64,000 nucleotides of DNA, taken from NCBI RefSeq assembly GCF_019192735.1, contig NZ_JAHTKP010000007.1, forward strand, positions 1 to 64,000, in the 5' to 3' direction. Position 1 is the first letter of the stretch. Every line of letters begins with the position of its first letter. Shown one piece after another: positions 46,635 through 54,365 of this stretch. The notes below the pieces were generated by a model. It worked only from the letters and a program-made list of their open reading frames with translations, had not been told where the DNA came from and did not search any database. The stretch comes from Kitasatospora aureofaciens. GTDB lineage: Bacteria; Actinomycetota; Actinomycetes; Streptomycetales; Streptomycetaceae. A program made the translations under genes and the position numbers.

Positions 46635-48115
46635 GCGGCGGCCCTGGAGGCCGCAGCCGCAGGCGCCGCCGCGTACCGTTCGATGTCCTCGCCGGTGATC
46701 GCCTCGACGAGGGCGCAGATGATGACCTCGGAGACGTTCGGCGTCACGGCGTTGCCGTACTGCCTCACCCGCTCCCGCTTGTTGCCGAGCACGGTGTAGT
46801 CGCGGGCGAATGCCATGCCCCGGCCGATCTCGTGGGGCTCCAGCATCCGGAACAGCGCGTCGTCGAGGTCGACAGCGCCGGACACCAGGGCGTACCGGTC
46901 CCGGGTGGTGAGGGCGCCGATGGGGTCGGTGACGCGGCGGGCCGTGCCGTTGCCGTAGTAGGGCACCAGCAGGTGTTCGCTGGTGCCGGCCGGAGCAACC
47001 AGGCCGTGGTGATTGCCGGACGCGGTGACGGTGGCGAGCGCCTCCAGCACGGGGCGGGCGACGGAGCCGCCGCCGCGCAGCTCGGCGATGAACGGCAGCC
47101 ACGCCAGGCCGGTCTCGTTGCGGGCGGTCTGGGTGCGTAGTGGGTCGTTGGCGGTACCGGCTTCCTTTCCGTCACGGCCCTCGACGGGAACCATCAGCGG
47201 CGGGACGAGCTGGTCGCCGCCGGGGATGGGGCGGGCGAACTTTCGCAGACCGGCCTCGATGCGGGCGAGGGTCTTCGGGGCGAGGGGCTTGGCTCGGTCC
47301 CCGATGCGCTGGCCGGGCAGGGACCAGTCGATCGCGGCAGCGGCCGGCAGGACGTCAGGCTCCACTATCCGGTTGCGGCAGGTGACCTGGGGGCAACGGT
47401 AGACGTACTGCTGCCGGTAGGAGCCCATGTCGGTGCCAGGGCGCTTCCACACCTGCACGGCGGAGACGACCTGATCGCAGTCCGGGCACCAGGCCCGGGG
47501 CCGGAGCCACTTGTCCCAGTCGGGGGTGCGGCCGACGGAGCGGTGCAGGTAGCCCATGTAGAAGCGGTTGCGGGACTGCGGGGCCTGTTCTGTGCTGCGC
47601 GGGTCGGCGTGCATCGAGTTGAGGGCGATCAGGCGGGTGGAGTAGCCGAGTTTGTGGAACTCGCCGCGCCACCGGTCGAACTGGTCCCAGGCGCGGACGT
47701 CGACGACGTTCTCGACGACGCCGGCGAGGACCAGGCCGCCGCGGTCCTGCACGCCCCTCAAGTACAGGGGGACTTCCTCCATGAGGGCGCGGGAGCGCTC
47801 GACTTCCTCGGCCGGGGCGCTCTCGCCGAACAGGTCGTCCTGCAGAGAGGTGGCGAAGTCGCGGCGCTTACCGCGGGCGTTGGACCACTGGGGGCACTCG
47901 GGACTAGCCCAGAAGATGTCGGCGACGGGCCAACGCTCGACGGGCGCCTCGCGGATGTCGCCGCGGTAATGGGCGGTCTGGGGGAAGTTCGCGGCGTGGG
48001 ACTCGATGGCGCGCTGCCAGTGGTTCGCGGCGAGGGAGACGTCGACGCCGGGGACGGCGTGTGCGCCCTGGCTGCTGCCGCCGGCGCCGCAGAACCAGTC
48101 CATCAGTCGCAGCAT
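46631..48115 (-). CDS. DNA (cytosine-5) methyltransferase, orphan
   Basis: The 494-residue product has motif I MDWFCGAGGSSQG, the catalytic motif IV ASPECPQWSNA (Cys74), motif VI GVVENVVDV (Glu135), motif VIII QSRNRFYMG and motif X YGNAVTPNVSEVI. A zinc-ribbon-like insert (WCPDCDQ and YRCPQVTCRN) sits in the target-recognition region. It methylates cytosine in a specific duplex sequence; the target cannot be predicted. Motif IV reads SPEC instead of the usual PPC. No cognate restriction gene is adjacent, so it probably protects phage DNA from host restriction or affects regulation. Confidence 0.95.
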   Translation of the reverse strand: MLRLMDWFCGAGGSSQGAHAVPGVDVSLAANHWQRAIESHAANFPQTAHYRGDIREAPVERWPVADIFWASPECPQWSNARGKRRDFATSLQDDLFGESAPAEEVERSRALMEEVPLYLRGVQDRGGLVLAGVVENVVDVRAWDQFDRWRGEFHKLGYSTRLIALNSMHADPRSTEQAPQSRNRFYMGYLHRSVGRTPDWDKWLRPRAWCPDCDQVVSAVQVWKRPGTDMGSYRQQYVYRCPQVTCRNRIVEPDVLPAAAAIDWSLPGQRIGDRAKPLAPKTLARIEAGLRKFARPIPGGDQLVPPLMVPVEGRDGKEAGTANDPLRTQTARNETGLAWLPFIAELRGGGSVARPVLEALATVTASGNHHGLVAPAGTSEHLLVPYYGNGTARRVTDPIGALTTRDRYALVSGAVDLDDALFRMLEPHEIGRGMAFARDYTVLGNKRERVRQYGNAVTPNVSEVIICALVEAITGEDIERYAAAPAAAASRAAA

Positions 48116-48140
48116 GGTGGGTGTTCTCCTCGGTCGGTAG

Positions 48141-48329
48141 TCAGCTGGTCGTGGTGCGGGCGGCGGCCCGCTGCTGGCGCTCGTAGCGCAGGTCGAGCAG
48201 TTCCTCGCAGAGCTGGTCGAACCGGTCCCGGGCGAGGTTCAAGGCCTTGCGGGCGTCCTGGATGTCGGCGCGGAGCCGGCGTTCGCGCTCGTTGAGGTCG
48301 GCGTTGGTCGGCGGCGGGGTGTCGGTCAC
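48141..48329 (-). CDS. Small coiled-coil protein
   Basis: Sixty-two residues from a GTG overlapping the previous stop as GTGA. One helical hairpin (DLNERERRLRADIQDARKAL, DRFDQLCEELLDLRYERQQR). Similar in style to the gene at 39028. Confidence 0.5.
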   Translation of the reverse strand: MTDTPPPTNADLNERERRLRADIQDARKALNLARDRFDQLCEELLDLRYERQQRAAARTTTS

Positions 48330-48565
48330 CGGTCGCCCCCGGCGGGCTCCTGGACGATGACGTCGGCGCGGACGTCGCCGATCTCCTCGACCGCGCCCCA
48401 GCTGTAGCGGACGCGGATCCGGCCGGTCTCCCAGTGGCCGGTTTCGTCGTCGCCCCAGGGCGGAGAGGCGACGTCGACCAGGGTGACGGGCAGGTTGCTG
48501 TCGACGGTGAGCTCGTCGCCGGGCTGGACGGGTGTGCCGTCGTAGCGGGTGACGGTGTAGCGCAT
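48326..48565 (-). CDS. Small beta-rich hypothetical protein
   Basis: Seventy-nine residues from an ATG with CGGAGA. The chain (YTVTRYDGTPVQPGDELTVD, TGRIRVRYSWGAVEEIGDVR) looks like a small barrel. Not recognised. Confidence 0.55.
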   Translation of the reverse strand: MRYTVTRYDGTPVQPGDELTVDSNLPVTLVDVASPPWGDDETGHWETGRIRVRYSWGAVEEIGDVRADVIVQEPAGGDR

Positions 48566-48604
48566 GTGGGTCTCCGTGGTGGGTGTGTGCGGCGGGGCTG
48601 TGCG

Positions 48605-48630
48605 GGGCGGCCGGTGGGTGCCGGCCGCCC
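48605..48630 (-). terminator. Hairpin
   Basis: GGGCGGCCGG pairs with CCGGCCGCCC around a 6-nt loop, between two small early genes. Confidence 0.6.
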
Positions 48631-48642
48631 GGGGGTGGGTGG

Positions 48643-48984
48643 TCAGTCCTCGGGCTCGTCGTCGCGCTCGTAGGCGGTGACCCAGACGGCGACTCCGTCG
48701 ATCTCGGTGATCGCGCGGTGCTGAATGGACAGGAGAACGTCACGGGTGACCGTGACGTCGGCACCGGCGGCGTGGGCCCAGTCAGTGACTGCGCTGGTGG
48801 CGCCGTCGACCAGGACCAGTTCCAGGAGTGGTTCGGTGCTGCCAGTGCCGTCGGCGCCGCAGGCGTGGATCAACTCGACGGGCAGCGCGGGGTGCTGGGC
48901 GAGGACCCGGTCGGCGAGGCGGGCGGCGGTAAGGGAACGTTCGGCGTCGGCAAGGAGGTCGCCGGGAGTGGTGGCGGTGGCCAT
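48643..48984 (-). CDS. Hypothetical protein
   Basis: The 113-residue product starts at an ATG with AGGAG. It has a helical start (GDLLADAERSLTAARLADRV) and a beta-rich end (ITEIDGVAVWVTAYERDDEP). Not recognised. Confidence 0.55.
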   Translation of the reverse strand: MATATTPGDLLADAERSLTAARLADRVLAQHPALPVELIHACGADGTGSTEPLLELVLVDGATSAVTDWAHAAGADVTVTRDVLLSIQHRAITEIDGVAVWVTAYERDDEPED

Positions 48985-49072
48985 TGGTGGCTCCTGTGGT
49001 TGGCGTGGCGGCCCGTGGACGCCCGTTCGGGCGCTCGGGCGGGTCGTGGTCCGGTGCGGTGCTGTTCGGCCG

Positions 49073-49714
49073 TCAGGCGGGCGTCTGCGGGCCGCTGGGG
49101 GCGGGCTCGTCGGGGTGGGGGCCGAACACGTCCTGGCGGGCGACGAACACGCCGGTGTGCTCGCCGTCGTCAAGGAGTTCGAGGCCCCACGCGGTCTCGT
49201 GCCAGCCCGGGACGAATCCCTCGGGATGGTCGCTGCCGTCGTACTCGGATTCGGACCAGATCTGGATGGCGGCGGCCCGGGCGTCGGTTTCGGTGGTGCA
49301 GAGGGTGCTGTCGCCTTCGTCGGCCCAGGCCTGCCAGACGTGCCGGGGCGAGTAGGAGCTGCGGGTGGCCCGGTCGAGGGCGGCCTCCAGTTCCCGGACC
49401 CGGGCGAGCAGAGCGGGCACGTCAGCGCGGGCGGCGGCGGCGAACACGGCGTCCTCATAGCTGAGCAGCGGTCCCTCGTCGCACGAGGTGAGCGGGCGGC
49501 CGAAGTCGTTGTTGCCGCTGGGGTGCTTGGCGACGAGGTCGTCACAGTGCAGGGCCTGCGGGTGGGTCACGGTCCAACCGACGACAGGGTCGTAGCAGGA
49601 GAGGCAACGGCAGCCGCTGGCGCCGTGTTCGTGCGAACGGGCCTCCCAGGGGCCCGGGGTTGCGGCGGCGGTGCGGGCCTGGATGGCGTCGAGGTCGAGG
49701 GGCGCGTCGGTCAT
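49073..49714 (-). CDS. Hypothetical protein
   Basis: The 213-residue product starts at an ATG with GGAGG. The LDLDAIQARTAAATPGPWEA start is seen in many Streptomyces phage and plasmid proteins, followed by a CRCLSC motif, a helical segment (ADVPALLARVRELEAALDRA) and a C-terminal alpha/beta part. Possibly a metal-binding phage protein; function unknown. Confidence 0.6.
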   Translation of the reverse strand: MTDAPLDLDAIQARTAAATPGPWEARSHEHGASGCRCLSCYDPVVGWTVTHPQALHCDDLVAKHPSGNNDFGRPLTSCDEGPLLSYEDAVFAAAARADVPALLARVRELEAALDRATRSSYSPRHVWQAWADEGDSTLCTTETDARAAAIQIWSESEYDGSDHPEGFVPGWHETAWGLELLDDGEHTGVFVARQDVFGPHPDEPAPSGPQTPA

Positions 49715-49717
49715 GGT

Positions 49718-50029
49718 TCAGGCCTCCTGGGCGGCGTGGTAGGCGGTGATCCAGTCGGGGTGGAGGGGGCCGTCGAGGTACGGGCCGACATTGCCGGCGA
49801 TGCCGGCGGGGTCCTGGCTGACGTCGACCGCGGCGAGGGTCTGCTCGATGAGCCAGAGGCGGACGGCGGCGGTCTCGGCCTGCTCGGTGAGGTGTTTGAC
49901 CTGCGCTTCGTAGTCGTCGATGACGGTGATGCAGTCGGTGTCGCCGCGCTGGCCGGCGAAGTTGAGGACGCTCTCGACGTCGCGCCAGTCGGGCCCGGCG
50001 GCCGGGTCGAGGGGCTGGGGCTGGTTCAT
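49718..50029 (-). CDS. Hypothetical protein
   Basis: The 103-residue product starts at an ATG overlapping the previous stop as ATGA. Mostly helical (VIDDYEAQVKHLTEQAETAA). Not recognised. Confidence 0.55.
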   Translation of the reverse strand: MNQPQPLDPAAGPDWRDVESVLNFAGQRGDTDCITVIDDYEAQVKHLTEQAETAAVRLWLIEQTLAAVDVSQDPAGIAGNVGPYLDGPLHPDWITAYHAAQEA

Positions 50030-50526
50030 CGGATGGTCTCCTCGGAGACGGCGGTCAGGGCGGCGTGGGCCCGGCCGACCTCGGCGGTGCGGATCTGGGC
50101 GAGCCATGCCGGGTCCATGGCGCCGCGGCAGTCGGGGCCGACGGCGTAGAGCTTCGACTCGGCGTCGCGGAGTGGTCGGCCGCATTGCGAGCACTTCGTC
50201 CGCAGGTCGGCGAAGCGTCGGGCGGCAGCGGCCGGGTCTGCGAGGACGGCGGTGAGGATCCGCTGGTGGTAGGCCGTCGCGCGGTCGCTCCAGGCGTCGA
50301 GGATGGCCTTCCACTCGGCTCGGTCATCGGGCATCTCGGAGCGGCGGGGTGGGCGGGGCCCGTACGCGGCCTTGGCGGGCCAGCGGGTCAGGGCGTTGGT
50401 GGTGCTGGTGGTCGTGCGGCGCCAGTAGGTCATCAAGGCGGGGTCGTTCGGGCAAGGGACGGCGTAGTAGCCGTCGGGGATCTGGGCGAGCGCGGCGTCG
50501 AGGTCGATGGTGGTGGGCTGGCTCAT
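50026..50526 (-). CDS. DUF6011-like zinc protein
   Basis: The 166-residue product starts at an ATG overlapping the previous stop as ATGA. The segment CSQCGRPLRDAESKLYAVGP, DCRGAM matches the DUF6011 type: CxxCG, then GPxC, forming one zinc site. It is a common small protein of actinophages, perhaps nucleic-acid binding. Confidence 0.68.
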   Translation of the reverse strand: MSQPTTIDLDAALAQIPDGYYAVPCPNDPALMTYWRRTTTSTTNALTRWPAKAAYGPRPPRRSEMPDDRAEWKAILDAWSDRATAYHQRILTAVLADPAAAARRFADLRTKCSQCGRPLRDAESKLYAVGPDCRGAMDPAWLAQIRTAEVGRAHAALTAVSEETIR

Positions 50527-50774
50527 CGGGCGGTCTCCTCAACGGTCTGGTTGAGGTCGATGTGGTCGAGGTCGATGCCGCCGGCGTAGCCGTCGACGGC
50601 GACGACTGGGGTGCCGTGGCCGAGGTTCCAGGCGTGGCTGCGGGTGCGGGTCTCCAGGCGCGGGCAGCTGGTTGACCCGATCTGGGCGGCGTACTCGGGG
50701 CGGATGCCGGGGTAGGCGGTCACGGGCGTGCCGACCAGGTAGCGCTCGTTCCACTGCTCGGCGGTCAGGTTCAT
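50523..50774 (-). CDS. Small hypothetical protein
   Basis: Eighty-three residues from an ATG, ATGA overlaps at both ends. LTAEQWNERYLVGTPVTAYP, AWNLGHGTPVVAVDGYAGGI suggests a small beta domain. Not recognised. Confidence 0.55.
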   Translation of the reverse strand: MNLTAEQWNERYLVGTPVTAYPGIRPEYAAQIGSTSCPRLETRTRSHAWNLGHGTPVVAVDGYAGGIDLDHIDLNQTVEETAR

Positions 50775-51025
50775 CGAACGGCCCCCTCGGCGTGCTGGAC
50801 GGTCCAGGTGCCGTTGGGCTGGCGGGTGATGGTGTCGCCGTAGCGGGCGACGGTGCGGGGCATGCCGTTGTGGGCCCAGATGGTGAGGCCGTCGATTTCG
50901 ACGCTGAGGTCGTGGGGGCCTGCGGGGATGCGCGGCGCGTAGTGCGGCTTGGACGGCTCGATGAGCTCCATCAGCTCGATGAGGTTGTTCCGGGTGAGGG
51001 TCCAGGTGGGTCGGGGCTCGGTCAC
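50771..51025 (-). CDS. Small hypothetical protein
   Basis: Eighty-four residues from a GTG, GTGA overlap with the previous gene. RNNLIELMELIEPSKPHYAP, LSVEIDGLTIWAHNGMPRTV; not recognised. Confidence 0.5.
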   Translation of the reverse strand: MTEPRPTWTLTRNNLIELMELIEPSKPHYAPRIPAGPHDLSVEIDGLTIWAHNGMPRTVARYGDTITRQPNGTWTVQHAEGAVR

Positions 51026-51249
51026 CGGGTGGTCTCCTCGGTGTTGGCGCGGGTGATCCATCCGGCGATGGGGGCGACGGTGGCCCACTCCCAGGAAGCG
51101 AGCCAGGTGATGATCTGCTCGTCGTAGGTGCCGAGTTGGACGCCGGCGGTGGTGAGGGCGGCGCGGAGGGCGGTCTCGTTGTCCTGGGCGGGCCGGAATC
51201 CGCGGGGCGGGGTGTCGATGGGGCCGGTGGGGATCGGGAAGTCGGTCAC
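51022..51249 (-). CDS. Small hypothetical protein
   Basis: Seventy-five residues from a GTG with GAGGAG upstream. NETALRAALTTAGVQLGTYD, EQIITWLASWEWATVAPIAG; not recognised. Confidence 0.5.
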   Translation of the reverse strand: MTDFPIPTGPIDTPPRGFRPAQDNETALRAALTTAGVQLGTYDEQIITWLASWEWATVAPIAGWITRANTEETTR

Positions 51250-51259
51250 GGCGGTCTCC

Positions 51260-51961
51260 TCAGGCGGCGGTGCGGGCGGAGTTGGCGGCGCGGCGTTCGG
51301 CTTCGGCGCAGATCGCGGCGAGTTGTCGGTAGCTGGGCGACCGGTTGGGCCGGCCGTCCTGGATCTGGTCGGTGCCGAGGCCGCCGTTCCAGCAGTCCGG
51401 GCGGGCGTAGGCCAGCGGGGGCTTGGTGAGCTCCTCGGCGAGATCGGGGTAGCCGAGGACGAGGCGCTTGCGGCGCTCGCACTCGGCCTTGGCGCGGGTG
51501 TTGCCGTCCTTCAGCATCCGGGCGAGGTCCTGCTGCTGACGCAGGGCTCGGACGTCGTCCTCGGTGAGGTCGGGCACGCCGCGGGCCGGGGCGGGCCGGC
51601 CGCTGATGGCGGCGATCGCGGCGCTGGCGGTGACGGGCTCACGATGGGCGGCGCGCCGGTTAGCCGCGAGCTGGCGCCGGTACTCGACGGGATCGCCGGT
51701 GTCGGGGATCGGGTCGGGCTGACCGGCGGTCTGCCGAATGTGGGCCTTCCACAGGTCGGTGATGTCGGACGGCCGCACCTGGTAGGGGCTCTTGGCGTAG
51801 TGGACCGCGATGGCGTTGACGGCGAACTCAAAGGGGATGTCGGCCATGGCGACGGCCCACAGGGCGGTGGTGGCGGTGGCTTCGGCTTCGTCGGTGGGGA
51901 GGATGCGGATGTCGGTGGCGGCGGCGCGGATGAGGAATGGGCCGATCTCATCGGGAGTCAC
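51260..51961 (-). CDS. Probable replication partner protein (helicase-loader position)
   Basis: The 233-residue product starts at a GTG overlapping the initiator gene stop as GTGA. The helical first half (GPFLIRAAATDIRILPTDEA, AVNAIAVHYAKSPYQVRPSD) and the basic second half resemble small actinophage proteins encoded after a replication initiator, in the place of a helicase loader. The ATPase motifs of DnaC are absent, so the role is inferred from position only. Confidence 0.55.
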   Translation of the reverse strand: MTPDEIGPFLIRAAATDIRILPTDEAEATATTALWAVAMADIPFEFAVNAIAVHYAKSPYQVRPSDITDLWKAHIRQTAGQPDPIPDTGDPVEYRRQLAANRRAAHREPVTASAAIAAISGRPAPARGVPDLTEDDVRALRQQQDLARMLKDGNTRAKAECERRKRLVLGYPDLAEELTKPPLAYARPDCWNGGLGTDQIQDGRPNRSPSYRQLAAICAEAERRAANSARTAA

Positions 51962-52839
51962 TGGGAGCCTCCAGCGAGTCGGGCTGCGGCCTGGTCGAGG
52001 AGGCTGCGGCCGATCTGGTTGCGGGTCATGGGGCCGGTTGGGGTGCCGGCCGGGGGTACGGCGCGCAGGGCGGGGACACCTGCGGGGCCTTCGGCTGGGC
52101 GGTCCGGCATGTTCTGCCAGATCTTGGTGAGGTAGCGGGCTGTCTGGGGCGGGTCGTTGTGGTTCCAGCGGGCTCGGGTGAAATCGACGATGAACGGGAT
52201 GTCGCAGCGCTTGATGTGCGCGTGTACGACGAACCACTCGGCTTCGGAGAGGCTCCAGCTGACGACCATGCCGGCGGCGGTCATCTGCTGGACGAGGTCG
52301 TTGGCGAAGGAGGGGATCAGCGGTCCGACGGGGGCCGATCGTTCGATCGATCCACCCTTGGTGGAAGTGGGTTGGTAGTGGGGTCCGGTTTCCGGACCCT
52401 TATCGGTCCGGTTTCCGTACCCATGGGGTCCGGTTTCCGGACCAAGAGGCTCATCCGTCTCGGTCCGGTTTCCGGACCCAGAGTCATCGCTAGGGGTCCG
52501 GTTTCCGGACCTAGGGCCTTCTGCTGTCGGTCCGGTTTCCGTACCGAGAGCGCCACGCTGGGGGCGCTTGAACCCGACCGCGAACGGCATCACGTACATC
52601 GCCGCGCGGCTCCCCGCCGCCGGACGGACGATCTTCAACTCGCCCGACTCCAACAGCTTGTCGACCGCCGTCACGACGGACGACTTGGCCGCGTTCGACC
52701 ACTGCATGAACTCAGCCGTGCTGACCGCCGCCGTGCAGTCCTCCCCGATCGCCTTGTTGGCGACCGCAAGCAGGCAGTGCCGGCCGGTCCCCTTCGACTG
52801 GGAGTGGAGCCACACCCAGTACATGGCGTCGAGGGTCAC
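51958..52839 (-). CDS. Phage replication initiator (lambda O-like organisation)
   Basis: The 293-residue product starts at a GTG with GGAAGG. The N-terminal about 110 residues form a winged helix (LLAVANKAIGEDCTAAVSTA, EFMQWSNAAKSSVVTAVDKL, LESGELKIVRPAAGSRAAMY). A Gly/Thr/Arg-rich linker is encoded by DNA iterons, and a C-terminal helical domain (FANDLVQQMTAAGMVVSWSL, EAEWFVVHAHIKRCDIPFIV) follows. A DNA-binding initiator with iterons inside its own gene is the arrangement of lambda O. The protein should bind the iterons and recruit the helicase. Confidence 0.75.
   Translation of the reverse strand: MTLDAMYWVWLHSQSKGTGRHCLLAVANKAIGEDCTAAVSTAEFMQWSNAAKSSVVTAVDKLLESGELKIVRPAAGSRAAMYVMPFAVGFKRPQRGALGTETGPTAEGPRSGNRTPSDDSGSGNRTETDEPLGPETGPHGYGNRTDKGPETGPHYQPTSTKGGSIERSAPVGPLIPSFANDLVQQMTAAGMVVSWSLSEAEWFVVHAHIKRCDIPFIVDFTRARWNHNDPPQTARYLTKIWQNMPDRPAEGPAGVPALRAVPPAGTPTGPMTRNQIGRSLLDQAAARLAGGSQ
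52382..52545. repeat. ori: Six palindromic 17-bp iterons, candidate replication origin
   Basis: GGTCCGGTTTCCGGACC occurs at 52382, 52405, 52427, 52462, 52495 and 52529; two copies (52405, 52529) read GTACC at the end. The units have 7-bp inverted arms around TTT. Spacings are 23, 22, 35, 33 and 34 bp, near multiples of the helical turn. In the encoded protein three copies are read as G(P/T)ETGP and three as GNRT, that is, in two different reading frames. The conservation is therefore of DNA, not of peptide. Confidence 0.75.
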
Positions 52840-52877
52840 GTTCGGCCTTCCGATAGTGCGGGTGGTGAGGGTTGGTG

Positions 52878-52911
52878 GCCTGGGGCGGGGGACGGTCACC
52901 CCGCCCCAGGC
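52878..52911 (-). terminator. Strong hairpin upstream of the initiator gene
   Basis: GCCTGGGGCGGGG (52878-52890) pairs over 13 bp with 52899-52911, loop 8 nt. It would end the upstream early transcript or regulate entry into the initiator gene. Confidence 0.7.
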
Positions 52912-52922
52912 AGTCAGGCGGG

Positions 52923-53138
52923 TCAGGCGCCCGGGGTGAGGTCCTCGCCGCACTTCGCGCACTGGGAGTGGGCGCCGAGGAGGCCGCCCATGGCGTCGTG
53001 GAGGTGGATGAGGTGGACGTCGCCGCCGCAGCCGGCGTGCTCGACGCTCTCGGCGCGGTAGGTGTGCTCCGGGCCGCCGCCCCAGTCCTCGGTGTGGATG
53101 TGGGTCCACTGGATGGCGTCGGGGTCGATCTCGCTCAT
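52923..53138 (-). CDS. Small zinc-binding-like protein
   Basis: Seventy-one residues from an ATG overlapping the previous stop as ATGA. HAGCGGDVHLIHLHDAMGGL and HSQCAKCGEDLTPGA give Cys/His ligands for one zinc. Not recognised. Confidence 0.55.
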   Translation of the reverse strand: MSEIDPDAIQWTHIHTEDWGGGPEHTYRAESVEHAGCGGDVHLIHLHDAMGGLLGAHSQCAKCGEDLTPGA

Positions 53139-53281
53139 GGCAGGTCTTTCGGGTCTGGTGGTTCGGGGCGTCCGGCCTGCGTGGCCGGGGTGTGCTCGGG
53201 GCAACGGGGCCCCGGCAGGTAGGGCCGGGCGGGCTGCCCGCAGTACTTGCGGACTGCGGGCAGCCACTGCCGGCAGGTCAC
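53135..53281 (-). CDS. 48-residue Cys-containing protein
   Basis: GTG overlapping the previous stop as GTGA. CRQWLPAVRKYCGQPARPYL, PGPRCPEHTP has the C-C-C-H spacing of small zinc proteins common in Streptomyces mobile DNA. The longer open frame upstream is only an antisense shadow. Confidence 0.5.
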   Translation of the reverse strand: MTCRQWLPAVRKYCGQPARPYLPGPRCPEHTPATQAGRPEPPDPKDLP

Positions 53282-53484
53282 CGGCGGCCGACCTGGGCGG
53301 CGATCTCGGTGCGGTCGCCGAGGCCGAGCAGGTCGAGCAGGTGAGCCAGGTCGTCCACGCCGGTCGCCATGTCCGCGACCTTGAGGCGGGCCCGGGCACG
53401 CTCCTCCGGATCGACCTGCCGGAGCGTCAGCGAGCTGATCGTGGCGTCCGGCCGGGCGGCGGGGTCTCGGTAGTGCGACATCAC
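53278..53484 (-). CDS. Small helical protein
   Basis: Sixty-eight residues from a GTG (GTGATG, so the next codon is also a possible start). RQVDPEERARARLKVADMAT, GVDDLAHLLDLLGLGDRTEI. Not recognised. Confidence 0.5.
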   Translation of the reverse strand: MMSHYRDPAARPDATISSLTLRQVDPEERARARLKVADMATGVDDLAHLLDLLGLGDRTEIAAQVGRR

Positions 53485-54365
53485 GCCACCGCCGAGGCCG
53501 TGTTGAGGATCGCCGGCACGGGCACCCCGGCCCGCTGGTGGGCCCGGTGGACGGCCTCCCAGCCGATGCCGAGCCGGGCGGCGATGACCTGCCGGGTGCA
53601 GCCCTGGTTCGCCAGCTCGGCAGTGTCCTCGATGATCGCCTGCCGACGGTCACCTGCCGACGGGCTGGAGTAGCGGCGGCCCTCCGGCAGGCCTGGCTTC
53701 GCATCTGGGTCGTCGATGTCGCTGTTGAGCCAGCAGTTCGGCGCCGCCCAACCCTCGCCGACCGCCCAGGCCATGGCCCGGCGCATGGACTCAGCGGGGA
53801 TGCCGTGCCGCCGCGGGTCCTGGTCGTGCAGGTCGTCGTACACCTCGGCGACCGCCGCCCGGGTGGCGTCCTGCACGCCCTGCTGGCGGCTGGTGACCAT
53901 AGCCAGGGTGTGCCGCGCAACTCCCGACCGCGCGGCCAGGGCCGACAGCGGCCAGCCGATCGCCCGCAGAGCTTGCAGCCGACGGGCGGTCCCGATCGCG
54001 GGCACCAGGCCCTTCGGGGTGCCCGGAGACGGGTCGAACCGAATCGACAGCAGGAGCTCGGCCCGCTCAGGCCGGATCCGCTCCGTGCGCGGCTTGTTGC
54101 CGAGCGGCATCCGCAGCCGCCTCAGCTCCTCGACCAGGACGCCGGACACGCGGGCGATCTGCTCCCACGACATGCCCTGTGCGTGCAGGGCTTCCAGGTG
54201 CTCGCGCGCCGGCGTGGCGTCGACCAGCGGTTGCCACGTGCCGTAGGCACGCTTCCGGTAGCGGGTGCGCTGGTAGGTGGCGTACGCGTTGCAGCAGGCC
54301 AGGCACTTGCAGCCCCGGTACTTGTAGCCGGTCACCGTGCCGTGCTCGAAGACGGTGGTCTTCAC
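53481..54365 (-). CDS. Multi-HTH DNA-binding protein with Cys-rich N-terminus
   Basis: The 294-residue product starts at a GTG overlapping the exonuclease stop as GTGA. A GYKYRGCKCLACCNAYATYQ segment could bind zinc. Three helix-turn-helix-like units follow: GMSWEQIARVSGVLVEELRR, GWPLSALAARSGVARHTLAM and GCTRQVIAARLGIGWEAVHR. Three such units in one phage protein are unusual. It may be a transcription or replication regulator of the early operon. Confidence 0.65.
   Translation of the reverse strand: MKTTVFEHGTVTGYKYRGCKCLACCNAYATYQRTRYRKRAYGTWQPLVDATPAREHLEALHAQGMSWEQIARVSGVLVEELRRLRMPLGNKPRTERIRPERAELLLSIRFDPSPGTPKGLVPAIGTARRLQALRAIGWPLSALAARSGVARHTLAMVTSRQQGVQDATRAAVAEVYDDLHDQDPRRHGIPAESMRRAMAWAVGEGWAAPNCWLNSDIDDPDAKPGLPEGRRYSSPSAGDRRQAIIEDTAELANQGCTRQVIAARLGIGWEAVHRAHQRAGVPVPAILNTASAVA

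Noticed and set aside
53282..53920. N-terminal extension of the 48-residue Cys protein
   Set aside because: The upstream part is an out-of-frame shadow of the multi-HTH gene; the GTGA overlap marks the real start.
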